Of a stretch of 64,000 nucleotides of DNA, positions 33,040 through 46,618 are shown piece by piece. Every line of letters starts with the position of its first letter. Position 1 is the first letter of the stretch. A program made the position numbers and the translations under genes. Source of the stretch: Cercis canadensis (lineage: Eukaryota > Streptophyta > Magnoliopsida > Fabales > Fabaceae); assembly GCA_003255065.1 (NCBI GenBank), contig QAOA01005944.1:620001-684000 (forward strand), written 5' to 3'. The notes beneath the pieces were generated by a model. The model was not told where the DNA came from and did not search any database. It saw nothing but the letters and a program-made list of their open reading frames with translations.

Positions 33040-34240
33040 CATATGTTGTGAGAAAATGGAGCGCAAGTGTACGCTATTGTCTTACAAGTAGTAAAGTGAG
33101 AATAAAGATCGTTCCTCAAAGATTAAGAATATTAACTATCAAAATTGGGTCAATTCCAATTTTATCTAATCAATGATTTAAGAGAAGTTCGGAAATCTAG
33201 AGTAAATAAACTGAAGAGAAACTAAACAAATATAAATCACGAAATAATTAAGAGAGAAAATTCTAGGGGTTCCGATTTCACCATAATTAATCTTGACTTT
33301 CATTCCTTTTATCTTTAATCTACGATTCATCTTTCTATTAGCTAGCCAAGATTCTCTAATCTATTCATTAACCTTTCTCAAAGTCTAGTGAAAATATTCC
33401 TAATTACTAACTCACTATATTCCTATGTAAGTTATAATAATCAAGAATTTATTAAGCTCTATGGATCTTCTTAAATGACTACACAGGTCATGGAGGTATA
33501 TCTCTATCCTACATACAACCTGTGGTATTTTTTCCAATGAACTTAGACACACAAATCTCCTTCCAGTCTCATTGTAATTAACTAATCAACTAATTAATGA
33601 TCAATTAACTAGAAGTAAGAAGAACATAGATAAATACTCAAATAGAACAAATAAGTCTTAGATTATTTCTAAAAGAAACTACAGTCATTAATAATTAGGC
33701 TACATCGTAGCCCTAAATAAGAAATTAGTTCATAACAGGAAGTAAGAACATGATTGAATAATTTCTAGACATAGATGATAGAGAAGAAGAATAAAACTCA
33801 GTGAAGAATAAAAATCTGTTGCTGCCTTAAAATTGGACTCCGGGCATTGGGGCTCTTGGGAAATAGTGCTGGGGAGCTTAGCTTCTGGACCATGCGGGAG
33901 TTGGAGCACTGGGGCGCCTATGGGCAAGGGCTGGGGTGTCTGGAGCATGGCTGGATGCATGAGCGCTGGGGCGCTTGCACTCTGTCTAAAGCTCACATTT
34001 TTTATGTCCAGTGCTGGGGCTCTTGAATAAGGGTGCTGGGGCGCTTCTTTTCTGCTTTAATTTATCCAAACATCTCCCTAATTGCACCTTTAGACATAGA
34101 ATCTTCACACTTAGCATTAAACCTACAAAATAGACAAATTTACCTTGTTTAGAGCTCAGGAACCTTAAGAAACAAACACAATATTAAGCTAAAAACATCT
34201 ATAAAGTGGATATAAAATCCACTCAACAGAATACCCTTGT
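33040..34240. repeat. Unclassified repeat with G-rich 'GCTGGGGCGCTT' core
   Basis: The segment starts near 'gagcgcaagtgtacgctatt gtcttacaag', a phrase I associate with dispersed plant repeats, and ends near 'ataaaatccactcaac'. Between 33835 and 34060 a G-rich stretch repeats 'gctggggcgctt', 'actggggcgcc' and 'gctggggctctt' with 20-70 bp spacing. No coding domain is seen. It may be the non-coding part of an LTR retrotransposon, but I find no LTRs. Confidence 0.35.
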
Positions 34241-35739
34241 GGTACTATAGAATTTCCGTTAAAATAAATACTATAATCTTACTTAAATATTTAAATTAAA
34301 AGTTAATATATATCAGAATATTCAGATTCTCTTACATTTATTTCACTTTTTAAACATTTATAAAATGAGTTAAAACAGGTTTAGTGATTGCAATAATTTC
34401 ATGCAAGCAAAGGCATTAATGGAAATCATCAAACAGCCTATAGCTAAAAATACCAAATAAGGCATCAAGGGAAATGGACCAATTGATAAGGACAAACTTT
34501 TGTCCCGCTCCATCAAGATAAGAGAATAATTAATGATCCTGTCTGTTCTACGTGCTTGATGTGCATCCAATGTATGATTTCACAATCAAGCAGAGTACGT
34601 AGGACAAATTAAGACTTTAGATACCAAAAGACTCCTTATACAGCTATTACACTTTGATTTTTCTTCATTATTTGCAATCACTTCCCTTTCAAGTTTTCTT
34701 TTTGTTAAAAGACACAAATGCTAGACAGTCAAATTGTAAGTAAGCTAATTAATGCATTGATTATTTTTTTTTTTTTAGTTTACTGCATGAAATGGGATGT
34801 AGAAATACAAGTTTAAAGTCATAAGATGTGTGCTATGATAGTGACAAGAAATTCTAAATTACAATTCTATGCCGTCAAGTACCAAAAAAAAGGCTTGAGG
34901 ATTGAGTTTGGCACAATAGTGCCACTCCTAGCTATTTGCTTAAATTCTCCATCGCCCAATATGGTTGATATTATAACTATAACCGTTTATATAGCTTTAA
35001 GAAAATTTTATAATTAGACAAAAGCTGAGCAGCTTTGTCTTTGTAGTAATTAATTTGATTAGGTAATCCTTTTCAAAAAAAAATGTTAATTTGTTAATCT
35101 TACCCCCTTCATCTTGACTATTATCTTAGTTTTATTCTTTACTTTGAACAGCATATATACTCCGTTTTCGATGATTTTCCTTTACATCAATTCTTCAAAA
35201 GCTAAGTACGGTTAAAAGTAAACATATTGGCAATGGATACGTGTGTGAATATTAGGTATAAAAACAGAAAACCCTAATTGAATAAATTTTGGATGAATAT
35301 CTAGATATGGTAATTTGATTAAAATATACACATTTCTAGAAAGGAAAATTCTAGAAGTTTTCCTCTCTTTCCTCTCCTTGAAGCATCTACATAATAATAG
35401 AATGGGAGCTACATGGATAGCTAGGCATGCATGGTTTTTTCCCCAAAACTATTTTTATTCTCCAGTTAGGTAACTGAATAAACTTTGGTACCAAATGCAT
35501 GGCTAATAATAAAAGAATAAGGATGTTTGGTTTATATGCCTCTTTTGAGTATAGGAATAAGAGAAAGAGAATCAAAACCACCCATTTCTTATATTCTCCA
35601 AAACTTCAAAGATACCTTTCTGAAAGGGAAAGAAAACAAAAATTAGAAAAGAAGCCTTTATAAGGACCCTGGTGACTAAGTGATGAGGCCAACTAAGCTT
35701 CAAAGTACAATCATTTCTAACAATTTGACACCACACTTG

Positions 35740-35767
35740 CTCTCTCTCTCTCTCTCTCTCTCTCTCT
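35740..35767. repeat. (CT)n microsatellite in the SPS leader/promoter
   Basis: A pure CT run lies about 140 bp upstream of the SPS start codon. CT/GA tracts are common in plant core promoters and 5' leaders, so it may be transcribed. Confidence 0.8.
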
Positions 35768-35905
35768 AAAAATATTTTGTCAATGTGCTCCATGCATTTA
35801 TCAGTGAGTTTTGAAGCTTACACAAAGTCATACAAATAAATATTCAATCCGTGATTTAGTTGCCTTCTCTTCTCTTTCCAAGGCTGATAGCTAGAAGAGT
35901 GAGAA

Positions 35906-38900
35906 ATGGCAGTGAATGAATGGTTAAATGGTTACTTGGAGGCGATATTGGACGTGGGAAGCAGCACAAGGAAGAGGAATGATGGAAAAATCAAAATCAA
36001 AAAGTTTGAAGAGAAAGAAGAAAGGGAAGATAAGCTTTTTAGTCCAACCAAATACTTTGTGGAAGAAGTTGTCAATAGGGTAGATGAATCAGACCTTTAC
36101 AGGACATGGGTCAAGGTTAGTAGTTTTCTTTCTCTCTATTTTGTATATGTCTGTGTTTATGCTTGTTTTTGAAGCTTATATATATCATGGACATTTTGAA
36201 GCAATTTTGGTGAATGAATTTGGAAGTTCAATAATTCATCTGCTCAATTTATGTTGGAAATTAAGATAGTGTTCTTGTTGTACTCCATGAACTATTTTTT
36301 TTTCTTTTCATATTCAAGTAGGGAATTGAATGATGTTTTGGGTCAATTAGGCTCATTATTGGATTAAAAAGAAATATTAATGCTGCAAGATATTTTTTTT
36401 CTATTTTCTTTCGGAAAAGAAGAGGAAGAAGAAAGAAAGAAGGTGATGATAAACTTTTATATCCAAATTTCGTGTGGCAAAAGTTTTATGCACATAGTTT
36501 GGTTGTTCTTGTTGATCTATGAAAACAATTAGTTAACATCACATAGGGACCACATATGTTGAAAAGGGAAAAAACATAGGGGGCTATTTTTGTAATATTT
36601 TCTTGTGGGGGATAGGAAACTTATGGTCACCAATTTTGCAAATATTTCACACACAATTTGTGAAAGCCAAAAATGAATGTGTCATGTGTTTGAGGTGGAG
36701 TCTAATATTGCATAAACTTAAATATGATTTTGGTCATTCAAATTATTAAAAAATTTAAATTTTATTCCTCTATTTTTAAGTTTGACAATTTCTTCTTTAT
36801 TATTTTGAAATTGGAAAACTGCAGCCCCTTTCTCTAGTCGTTAACTAACATTGTAATAATTTGATGATGTGACATTGACAAATGACAAATAGTAATGTGA
36901 TACTATACAAATAATGATGTGGTGCTATATTAACATGTCATATCATCACAGTCATTTTTTACATCATCACTCGTTGGCGATTACTTCCATCCATTCATAG
37001 AAGTATTTGTTTTTAAACTTGATGTGATTCATAGTAATTGTTTTTGAATAAGATACAAATGGAGAGAAAACTAAACATAAAAAGTGGCCATTTCAAAGAA
37101 CATGTTTGATTTAATACAAAGTCAACCATAGGAAAATAAGATGAGTTTTGAAAATCATTTAAGTTAAATTTAAAAACTTTAAGAATGATTTCAGTACATA
37201 TCTAAATAGCCTTTTCAAATAGTCCAATGGATATCAACCATACTCTTCCGAAAAAAAAAAAAAGTTCATAAGGTTCACATCACCATATATACAAATATGT
37301 AATTTATAGTATATAACATATTAGCTCAAAACTCGTTTTTTTTTTATTTATTTATCACACCCATAAGTATATAGCTATCAAATGGAGCCTCTATGTTTAT
37401 CCTTAAGAATAAAACTTTAAAACATAATCCTATCTTTTTTTATCTCTATTTTCCAAGATTTAGATTTCATTGGGCCTAAAATTATCCCAAGAACTAATAG
37501 TTCTCATCCATTTTGGTACCTTAATAAATTTCTAATGTGATTTGCACTTAAAACTTTTACTTAATCCTCACTCAAAGAAAAGAAAATTAAGCATCTACTT
37601 AATCCCATCTACCTTAACATTTTAGCCAAGCTAATGTAGCAATGGCGATACAGCATTCGCAAATAGAAAGAAAGATGCTTGGGAAAGGAGAAATCTTTAA
37701 AAAAAACAAAAAAAGAAAGTCAAAATAAAATGTACTAAAAATATAACAAAAGAAAGAGAGAATTATTATAAAGGAGTCAAAAAAAAAAAAAATAGATAAA
37801 TTGCAAAGTTACATTCTATTTTACTTTAATCTTAGTGTACAGTTAGTCTTAATGGCAAGTGGCTATTTCTAGTTATACATGACCAGTGGTCATCCTATCT
37901 CTAATAGTGGTTCATTGACTATAGGGAGTCACAAAATAACTACTAGTCATATAGAATTACAAATGACCACTAATCATGAATAATTTTATATTATCACTAA
38001 AGTGGAAAAGAATATAACTTTAGAACTGACAAAAAATATTTTTATTTTATACCAAAAAATATATGTTTATTTGATTTTTTATAATAATTTTCTAAAAAAG
38101 AAACAAAAGAAATAAATAGGAAAGGAAAAAAAAAAACACAAGTGTTTAAAGTTGTAACTTTGAATGGATGTGCAGGTAATAGCCACAAGGAATACCCGTG
38201 AACGCAGTAACAGGCTGGAGAATATGTGTTGGCGCATTTGGCATCTCGCTCGCAAAAAGAAACAGGTCTCTCTTTCTTTCTCGGTTAGAATATGTTCTAT
38301 GCTTTATATTCTCTAAATCACCAACACCATATCACTAGCTTTTATAACTTGTTACTGCATAGCATGCTATTCTTGCATAAATTCTCAATTTGATTTTATG
38401 GACATAGCCTGCTAATTTGGTTTTTTTTTTTTTTGAGTAAAGTATATTTTTCATCCTTGAATTATTTTTTAAATGTCATTTTAATCTTTAATTTATTTTT
38501 AGTGTTAAGGATTAAAATGACATTTAAAAAATTATTAATCTGTTTGTTAAATTAGTTCTCCGTAAATATTTAAAATTATCATTAAAAGATTAATTTAATA
38601 GATAAAGTGATCATTTAAAAATCAAAATGATAAAAAATAAATTAAGAATTAAAATAATATTTGCATATGGCATAAAGAGCTTGAGTTTTTCAAAAGGATG
38701 TATAGGGCTTGTGAAAATATAAAATGGGCAAAAAGAACTTTGTATATATAAAAGTAACTTTTTTTATTATGGAGAATGATCAATTTTTAAAAGTAAGAGT
38801 AGGGAGATCATAGATCAGACATATAATAATTAAGGGTAAATCTTATATTACTAACTTTTTTAAAGTCTAATAAGTAAATGATGCTTTTATGAGTTCTTGG

Positions 38901-41900
38901 AAGTGTTCGACAATTATGTTTATACAGAGTTTTTATTTTAAAAAATGAAGGTGGAAAATAAGGTGATTATATAAATGATTAAAAAATTTATCTTCGATAA
39001 ATCAAATTTGTATCATCAATATTTTAAATCTATTATAAATGGTAATGCAAGTGATCATCTTTTTTAAATTTTACTGAAAGAAAAAGATGGATATAATGCT
39101 TTTATTTTTAGTTATTTTGTACAAATTTAATTATAAAATCACCATCAAATACTGGGCTTGCTCATCATTACAAAAGTTTTTAGAAGCAATTTTGTATTTT
39201 TATTATGGAAAAGCTAAAATCGCTTTATATAGTTGAAAATGTAATAATCTGCATACAATACTGAAACTTCTTTTTTCTTTAATATTAATTTTATTTCGGT
39301 AAGACACTGCAAAGTATTGCTAAAATAGAAAATATATTTATCTACAAAAGAAAGAAACAAATATGCAATTTCAAATAAACATGTTATTTCAAAAAAGCAA
39401 ATAAAGTGCATGGCTTTCAAAATGAGCTCTTTCACTACGTATCTCAAGAAATAAATATGCTATTTTAAAAAACCATTTATTTTATAACTTTACCATACAC
39501 ACCTAAAACCATTAACTTTAATAAAAAAAAAAAAATCACAATCAACCATCAAAATGCAATATAAAATACCATCCCTAAAATTTTATGTTTTGCTACTTTG
39601 GCTATAATTATGGGTTCGAACACAAAACACACAAAATCTAAGGACAACTCAACATCACTCAATCACAAGTTGTTAATCTCTAAAATTTGAATTTTTGCTA
39701 CTTTGACTACAATTATGGGTTTGAACACTGAACACACAAGTTTTGAGGACAAACTCAATATTACTCAATCACATGTTATTAGTCTCTAAAATTTGATTTG
39801 TGTCTTGACAAATAATAAAAGCAAGAGAAACATAAATTCTTGCAGATAGCATGGGATGATGCACAAAAGCTTGCAAAAAGGAGAATTGAGCGTGAACAGG
39901 GCAGGAATGATGCTGCCAATGACCTTTCTGATGAGCTCTCAGAAGGAGAAAAAGAAAAAGGAGATGCCAATGCTTCAGAATCTACCAAAGACATTTCCAG
40001 GATCAATTCTGAAATGCAACTTTGGTCGGATGACAATAAGTCTAGGAACCTTTACATTGTCTTAATCAGGTATATATATTATACATTATATTTACTCTGT
40101 CACTAAAGCAGAGAAAAGCAGAACATGTGGGGCTATTGGTTCTACTTGTTACCATATGCTTCATAACACAAATATAAGTGAAATAAGAATCTAAATGATT
40201 AAATTGCTGTTTAGCTCTCTGACATTTAGATTTTTTTTTCAATCCCATCTTTGGAAATATAGTTTTTTCAATTGGGGTGTTTAAAATATTTAATTTTTTT
40301 TTATTAGGTCAAAATCAAATTGAATTGTTACACCACTAATGAATATTGCTAAGATGTGTCGATTAATTTTTGGGAATTGTTATGATACCCCTCAAAAGCA
40401 ACCTTTATTTTTAGACTCATTCCAAAGCTCTTAGGAATTAAAGTAGTCTAGCATAAGTGATCTTTGTTGTATCTTTTAAAGACTAAAAGACTTTTAACAA
40501 ATAGGATCTTAAAAATTTGTAATTTTTCAATGAGCTCCAAATTTTGTCTAAGAATCTCATAAAAACTTTTAATTTTTTTAGGGCCCAAAAGAAAAGTAGA
40601 TTCTTAAGAGCATCCTAAAAAATTATATTAATTTCAGAGATCAAACAGTATTTAGGCCACCATTTTCTGACATACTGTAAAATAATTTTCATATTTTTTT
40701 TTTCAAAATTAACATGTGGGTTTTGCTGTAGCATTCATGGATTGATACGAGGAGAAAATATGGAACTTGGAAAAGATTCTGATACTGGTGGTCAGGTAAT
40801 TATCTACTTCAACAGATGAATTTCAATGATATTTTTGTTGGTACCCCAAATTAAGAGCCAAGCCTAATAACAATTCAATTGGAATTCACATCATCAAAGA
40901 CCGAAAGAGAACCAACACAACTACTTTTTCATGAGTAGATCCTAATTTAATCTACATTACTTAAACAATTTTTCACCAGTGTAAATTTTAATTTAATCTA
41001 CATCTTATAATTTTAACTGAACTTACAAGTTGAGAAATTGGGTCTTACCATTGTCCTTATTTTTCAGCGTTAATTAGTGCTTCTTTTCTTTCAGAAAAAA
41101 AAAAAAAAGAACGCCGTTGCCTTAAACACCCATTTCAATGCAAATGGAAGATGAGTTTGGATTTGCATAACGTGCTATTAACTTAGAACCAAAATTGCTA
41201 GGTTACTCATAACTTAGTATTTACTTAAATTTCAGGTGAAATATGTGGTAGAACTTGCACGTGCTCTGGCTAGCACAAAAGGGATTTACCGTGTTGATCT
41301 ATTGACTAGACAAATTGCAACACCAGAAGTAGACTTCAGCTATGGAGAGCCCATTGAGATGTTGTCTTGTCCCCCTGATGGCAGTGGCAGCTGTGGTGCC
41401 TACATCATCCGTCTCCCATGTGGACCTCGCGAAAAGTAATTACACTACTTTTTCCGAGAAAATTGCTATTTATACACTATTTACACTCACTATTACCCAC
41501 TTAATTGACATATTTTGAACCTAATAAAAAGAAATAATTAAATAGGCCTAATTAAACTCAGATTGCCAACTCACGATGAGCATCAATGTGTGTCTAAATA
41601 ATATATGTAGCATTCTTCGTTTACAAATTCAAGTGAGTTCCATTTTGGGTGATGAATGGGGGTTTAATAAGTGGAAAACATTCATAAATTGTATCACAGG
41701 TACATACCAAAAGAGTCACTTTGGCCTCACATACCTGAATTTGTTGATGGAGCTCTAAACCACATTGTTAACATGGCAAGAGCTTTAGGTGAAGAAGTGA
41801 ATGGGGGAAAGCCAACATGGCCTTATGTTATTCATGGTCACTATGCCGATGCCGGGGAGATAGCAGCTCAGTTATCTGGTGCCCTGAATGTGCCAATGGT

Positions 41901-44900
41901 ACTAACTGGGCACTCATTAGGCCGGAACAAGTTTGAGCAATTGCTAAAGCAGGGGAGGCTCTCTAGGGAGGCAATAAATGAAACCTACAAGATCATGAGG
42001 AGAATTGAGGCTGAGGAGTTGGGTTTGGATGCTGCAGATATGGTTGTGACAAGCACAAGGCAAGAGATTGAAGAACAATGGGGACTGTATGATGGATTTG
42101 ATCTCAAGTTGGAGAGGAAGCTTCGTGTTAGGAGGCGGCGCGGTGTGAGTTGCCTAGGAAGAAACATGCCAAGGATGGTGGTATGCACAATCTTATCATT
42201 TTCTGGTGCTTTTTAATCAAAACAACAATAATTGTACTAACACACCAGTTGAAGACAAACCTGTACAGCATAGCTGTTTCTCTATCAAAGTTTACACAGA
42301 AAAAATATAAAGCAAGGCCAATCAAAGTCAGATTTAGACATTGTGTAACACAAGTGACTATGGCTTGCAAATAAAGGAACTTTGAAAACAATAATCTATG
42401 ATATTGAAGTGCTTACTGAATATAACTGCTTACTATGTATCATTTAGGTAATACCACCAGGCATGGATTTCAGTTATGTTACAACAGAAGATTCAATGGA
42501 AGGGGAGGGGGACCTCAAGTCACTGATTGGACCAGATAGAGCTCAGAGCAAAAGGCAACTACCACCAATATGGTCTGAGGTTGCAAATTTTTCCCTGCTA
42601 TATTGTCCCTAATGCATTTGTGTGAAAAAGAAAGAATTTCAAATTATTCTTTAGATACCAAACTGTGTGACAATTCTAAAATGAGTTTTACAAATCAGAT
42701 AATGCGATTTTTCACAAATCCTCACAAGCCAACAATACTAGCATTGTCCCGTCCCGATCCAAAGAAAAATGTCACCACATTGCTCAAGGCTTTTGGAGAA
42801 TGCCAGCCTCTCAGGGAACTGGCTAACTTGGTGAGTTTTTCATTTCAATTTGGGAGATTTACCAAGAAGGAAAATTTGATAATCAATTGGACTCCAAAAC
42901 AATATTAATCACTTTCGAATTGAATAATCAGAATAACCACTTCATTTCTCAAGTGTCCAATTGTTTACCAAGCTTTCTGCATTGGCTAATCTCTCTTTCA
43001 ATATAAAACACATTAATACTTTCCAGAAGATTGTTACATGTGACTGAAAAATATCTTTCTGCTTTACTGAATATATATTTTGGCAGACACTCATACTTGG
43101 AAACAGAGATGACATTGAAGAAATGTCTAATAGCAGCTCCGCAGTTCTTACCATGGTGCTCAAGCTCATTGATCAGTATGATTTGTACGGTCAGGTGGCT
43201 TATCCCAAGCATCACAAGCAATCTGAAGTTCCAGAAATATATCGTCTTGCTGCAAAAACTAAGGTACGTTCTTTGAAAAAAATTTGTCAATACATATTAA
43301 TTTTACTATTTGCTTTGATCATATGGGGATCTGATATTGCTTAACACTAGGTAGCTAGTTGAAAGAGAGAAATGTAACCTGCTTTTCATTTTTCCTCACA
43401 CTCCTATGCACTCATCTGAGTTTATTTGCACATCAGTATATATGTACTCATCTGAGTTTAATTGGCCCTACTTAAACCTTTCATTTCTATTGAACTACAT
43501 GTGTGCTGATGTAAATAAGTGTGAAACAAAGTGATGTTCAAGTAGCATTATTCTGTGAAAAAATCTCAATTAAATTAACCTTCATATATCATGCTAACAA
43601 TTTAAACTGATAGGCACAAACCATTATATTCGGTCTTAAGAGTTTTATCATCTTGCCTTCTTGCAATATATTTTTTGCTAACTATAACACTTTGAATTTG
43701 TCTCTTGAAGGGAGTTTTTATCAACCCAGCCCTGGTGGAACCATTTGGTCTCACAATCATTGAGGTAAACGTCAAGTTTTTACTGAGATTGTTAGTAACT
43801 AAGTCAACGACTACATATCCCAATGTAACGAAAATATAGAATTTACAATGCTATGTTGTACTTCCCACACTACAGGCTGCAGCTTATGGTTTACCAGTTG
43901 TTGCCACTAAGAATGGAGGCCCTATGGATATTTTGAAGGTATATGATAACCTATGTCTCCTATTTTCAATTTTAAAATTTTGCGTCATTCATATTTTTCA
44001 AACAATAGTCACTGAACAATCATGATTCAGGACTATGAAGACTATTCCAATACTCCTACATTGACTAGATAAGCAAAGAAGCTGTATTTTCTTTCTCTTC
44101 TATTTTATGTCATTTTACTTTCCGGGGTTAACCTACACACTCAAATATAATACCAGGCACTCAACAATGGAGTCCTAATTGACCCACATGACCAGAAAGC
44201 CATAGAAGATGCACTGCTAAAGCTTGTTGCTGACAAAAACCTTTGGCTAGAATGCCGCAAAAATGGCCTCAAAAACATCCATCGTTTCTCATGGCCTGAA
44301 CACTGTCGCAACTACCTCTCCCACATAGAACACTGCAGGAACCGCCACTCCACCTCGCGCCTGGAAATTACACCAACTGCTGAAGAACCAATAAGTGACT
44401 CACTAAGAGATGTAGAGGACCTTTCTTTAAGATTTTCCATAGAAGGAGACTTCAAGTTGAATGGAGAGATGGACCCAGCAGCCAGGCAGAAGGAAATCAT
44501 TGAAGCCATTACCCGTAGGGTCTCTTCTACTGGCAATTCTAATGCCAGTTACTGTCCTGGCAGAAGGCAAAGGCTGGTTGCAATAGCTGTGGATTGTTAT
44601 GATAGTGATGGGAATGGGACAGAAGCCTTTCAGGCAATCATCAAGAATGTGATGAAAGCTGCAGGACCAGGCATCACCTCAGGCAGGGTAGGCGTTGTGT
44701 TGTTGACTGGTTTAAGTTTAAAAGAGACTATTGAAGCATTGAACAGCTTCCAAGTAAACATAGAAGAATTTGATGCTCTGGTGTGTAACAGCGGAAGTGA
44801 AATGTATTATCCATGGAAAGATTTGATGGCTGATGCAGATTATGCAGCTCATTTGGAGTACAGATGGCCTGGTGAGAATATTAGATCAATGGTAATGAGG

Positions 44901-45652
44901 CTTGCTAAGATTGAAGATGGAGATGAGGATGACATTGTTGAGTATGCAAGTGCTTGCAGTTCTAGGTGCTACTCTTATAGATTGAAACCAGGATCCATGG
45001 TAAGATACCATTGTGTTTATAAAAACTGCCTAACAACTTGAAAATAGTACCTCAATATGCACATTTTTTATCCTTAGCTATATGTAGTTATGATCCTAAT
45101 TCATAATGACAAATTACAGGTTCGGAAAGTAGATGACCTTCGACAAAGGCTACGAATGAGAGGCTTCCGCTGTAATCTAGTCTATACACATGCAGGATTG
45201 AGGTTAAATGCGGTACCATTATTTGCATCAAGAAAACAAGCACTGAGGTCAGTAACACCATTCCCTCCCCACTCTATGTATTCACATGAACTTCAGATAA
45301 ACGATAAACTAGCTGTAAGAATAAAAAATATGAATTTATGAAATGACATAACAGCCTTGTCTATAATAAATGCAGGTATCTGTCAGTTAAGTGGGGAATT
45401 GATCTTTCCAAAGTAGCTGTATTTGTGGGAGAAAGCGGTGATACAGATTACGAAGAACTGTTGGCTGGTATTCAGAAGACCCTGATTTTAAAAGGGGCTG
45501 TGGAGTATGGTAGTGATAGGCTTCTTCACAGTGAAGACAGTTTCCAAAGAGAAGATGTATTCTCCCTAGATAGCCCCAACATTCTCTATGCAGAGAAGAG
45601 CTACGAGGACTGTGATATATCAGCAATTCTGGAGCATATCGGAGTGTTATGA
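35906..45652 (+). CDS. SPS4: Sucrose-phosphate synthase (SPS4/family C-like)
   Basis: Fourteen exons join in frame to 1,024 residues: 35906-36115, 38176-38265, 39846-40069, 40732-40795, 41236-41435, 41700-42180, 42448-42579, 42699-42830, 43087-43263, 43711-43764, 43876-43938, 44157-44999, 45120-45247 and 45376-45652. The enzyme makes sucrose-6-phosphate from UDP-glucose and fructose-6-phosphate in the cytosol. Visible are the GT4 glucosyltransferase signatures [33 protein letters not shown] and [10 protein letters not shown], and the E-x7-E nucleotide-sugar motif E580-E588 in [11 protein letters not shown]-terminal sucrose-phosphatase-like domain follows ([28 protein letters not shown]). Candidate control sites are S155 in RINSEM (R-x-x-S, like spinach Ser158) and S413 in [11 protein letters not shown] (like Ser424). 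The short linker favours family C. The splice that restores frame at exon 3/4 gives LYIVLISIHG. Confidence 0.95.
36116..38175. other. SPS intron 1
   Basis: This 2.06-kb AT-rich intron lies between exon 1 (ends WVK|GT) and exon 2 (AG|VIATRN). It holds repeat-like segments, including a block at ~37830-38000 with 'gaccagtggtcat' motifs shared with the elements at 28332 and 29921. No separate gene is seen. Confidence 0.7.
38465..38531. repeat. Long hairpin in SPS intron 2
   Basis: The arms 38465-38489 and 38507-38531 are inverse over 25 bp with one mismatch and a 17-base loop. It sits in a larger inverted-repeat-like segment (about 38430-38670) that resembles a MITE. Confidence 0.7.
39572..39797. 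repeat. Two-copy ~110-bp tandem repeat in SPS intron 2
   Basis: Two adjacent units each run 'taaaatttt.a...tttgctac tttg', then 'attatgggttygaacac', then 'actcaatcac'. The second unit ends about 48 bp before exon 3. The copies are diverged, so the duplication is not recent. Confidence 0.7.
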
Positions 45653-46618
45653 TCTATATTTTGTTCAGTTTTGTTTCTAATATCATCATCCATGAACTTA
45701 TATATATAACTACAAGCTAAAAGTTGATATACTACAAACAAGAAGAATGTATATTCCAGCCTTTAGTAAGATACAAGAAATACATCACTATAACATGATA
45801 TATCTTTTATCTCCAAGATGCTACAAGATCACCTGCAGATGTATATGTTCGATATATGTCAATAGCTCAAATGCAATCAATAATACTCTCATTACAAGCT
45901 AATGAACTGAACCTAATCTCACTTGTGGAGTTTGATTGTTGACCACCCTAGAAAACAGGCTTGAATACTGCATGCTCAGTTCATTACATTTGTGAATACT
46001 AGATATTTCTATGCCTCAGTGAAACTTGACTCATTTAAGATGAAAGAAACATGAGAATAGGCCATGTCTACATGCATGCATATAATATTAATATATATTA
46101 TAGGATATTATTGAACAAAGAGGCTTAAGGAAAGAATTCTCCTTGTTATCTTTCTAATTCTAGGAGTTATAAAAGGAAAGATTGAGGAAATTACTCCTAA
46201 CCTACCAAACCTATCAATCAGGGATTCCCTATTAGTAAACACATTTACAGCACAATTACAGCTAATTACATTAAATTCCTAATCACCTTAAATGCTAATT
46301 AATGACCCGAGATACTCTCCAACAATTATATTTTGTAAGCATATGAGTCAAAGTAGTCCAAAAAATCTAGCTTCAATAAACCAAAATTAAACAGCTATTT
46401 CTTGATTGAAGTTGGAAACTTTATACAAATGCAAAGAGACTGAGTTAGGATTAACGTAAATTTTCATATGAAGACTTGTCTTGTTTATCACCATTCTATA
46501 CAAGAACCATTCAGACAGCTTCTTAAACCAAAATGAAGTATAGTATTATGTACTCAAGTCTGATATAAACAAGTGAACATTGTTTGACAGCCTTTCGAAG
46601 TTTCAATGTCTCTTATAT
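45653..46618. other. Convergent intergenic spacer between SPS and coiled-coil gene
   Basis: This 966-bp spacer should contain both 3' untranslated regions and polyadenylation signals. No ORF of interest or repeat with clear ends is seen. Confidence 0.6.

Larger units (their letters stand above)
32669..35905. other. Intergenic region upstream of sucrose-phosphate synthase
   Basis: It contains a third copy of the dispersed repeat (about 32830-33055), a repeat-like block at 33040-34240 with an unusual G-rich part, and the SPS promoter and leader with a CT microsatellite at 35740-35767. Between 34250 and 35700 I see only AT-rich DNA and short ORFs without a recognised domain. Confidence 0.55.
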
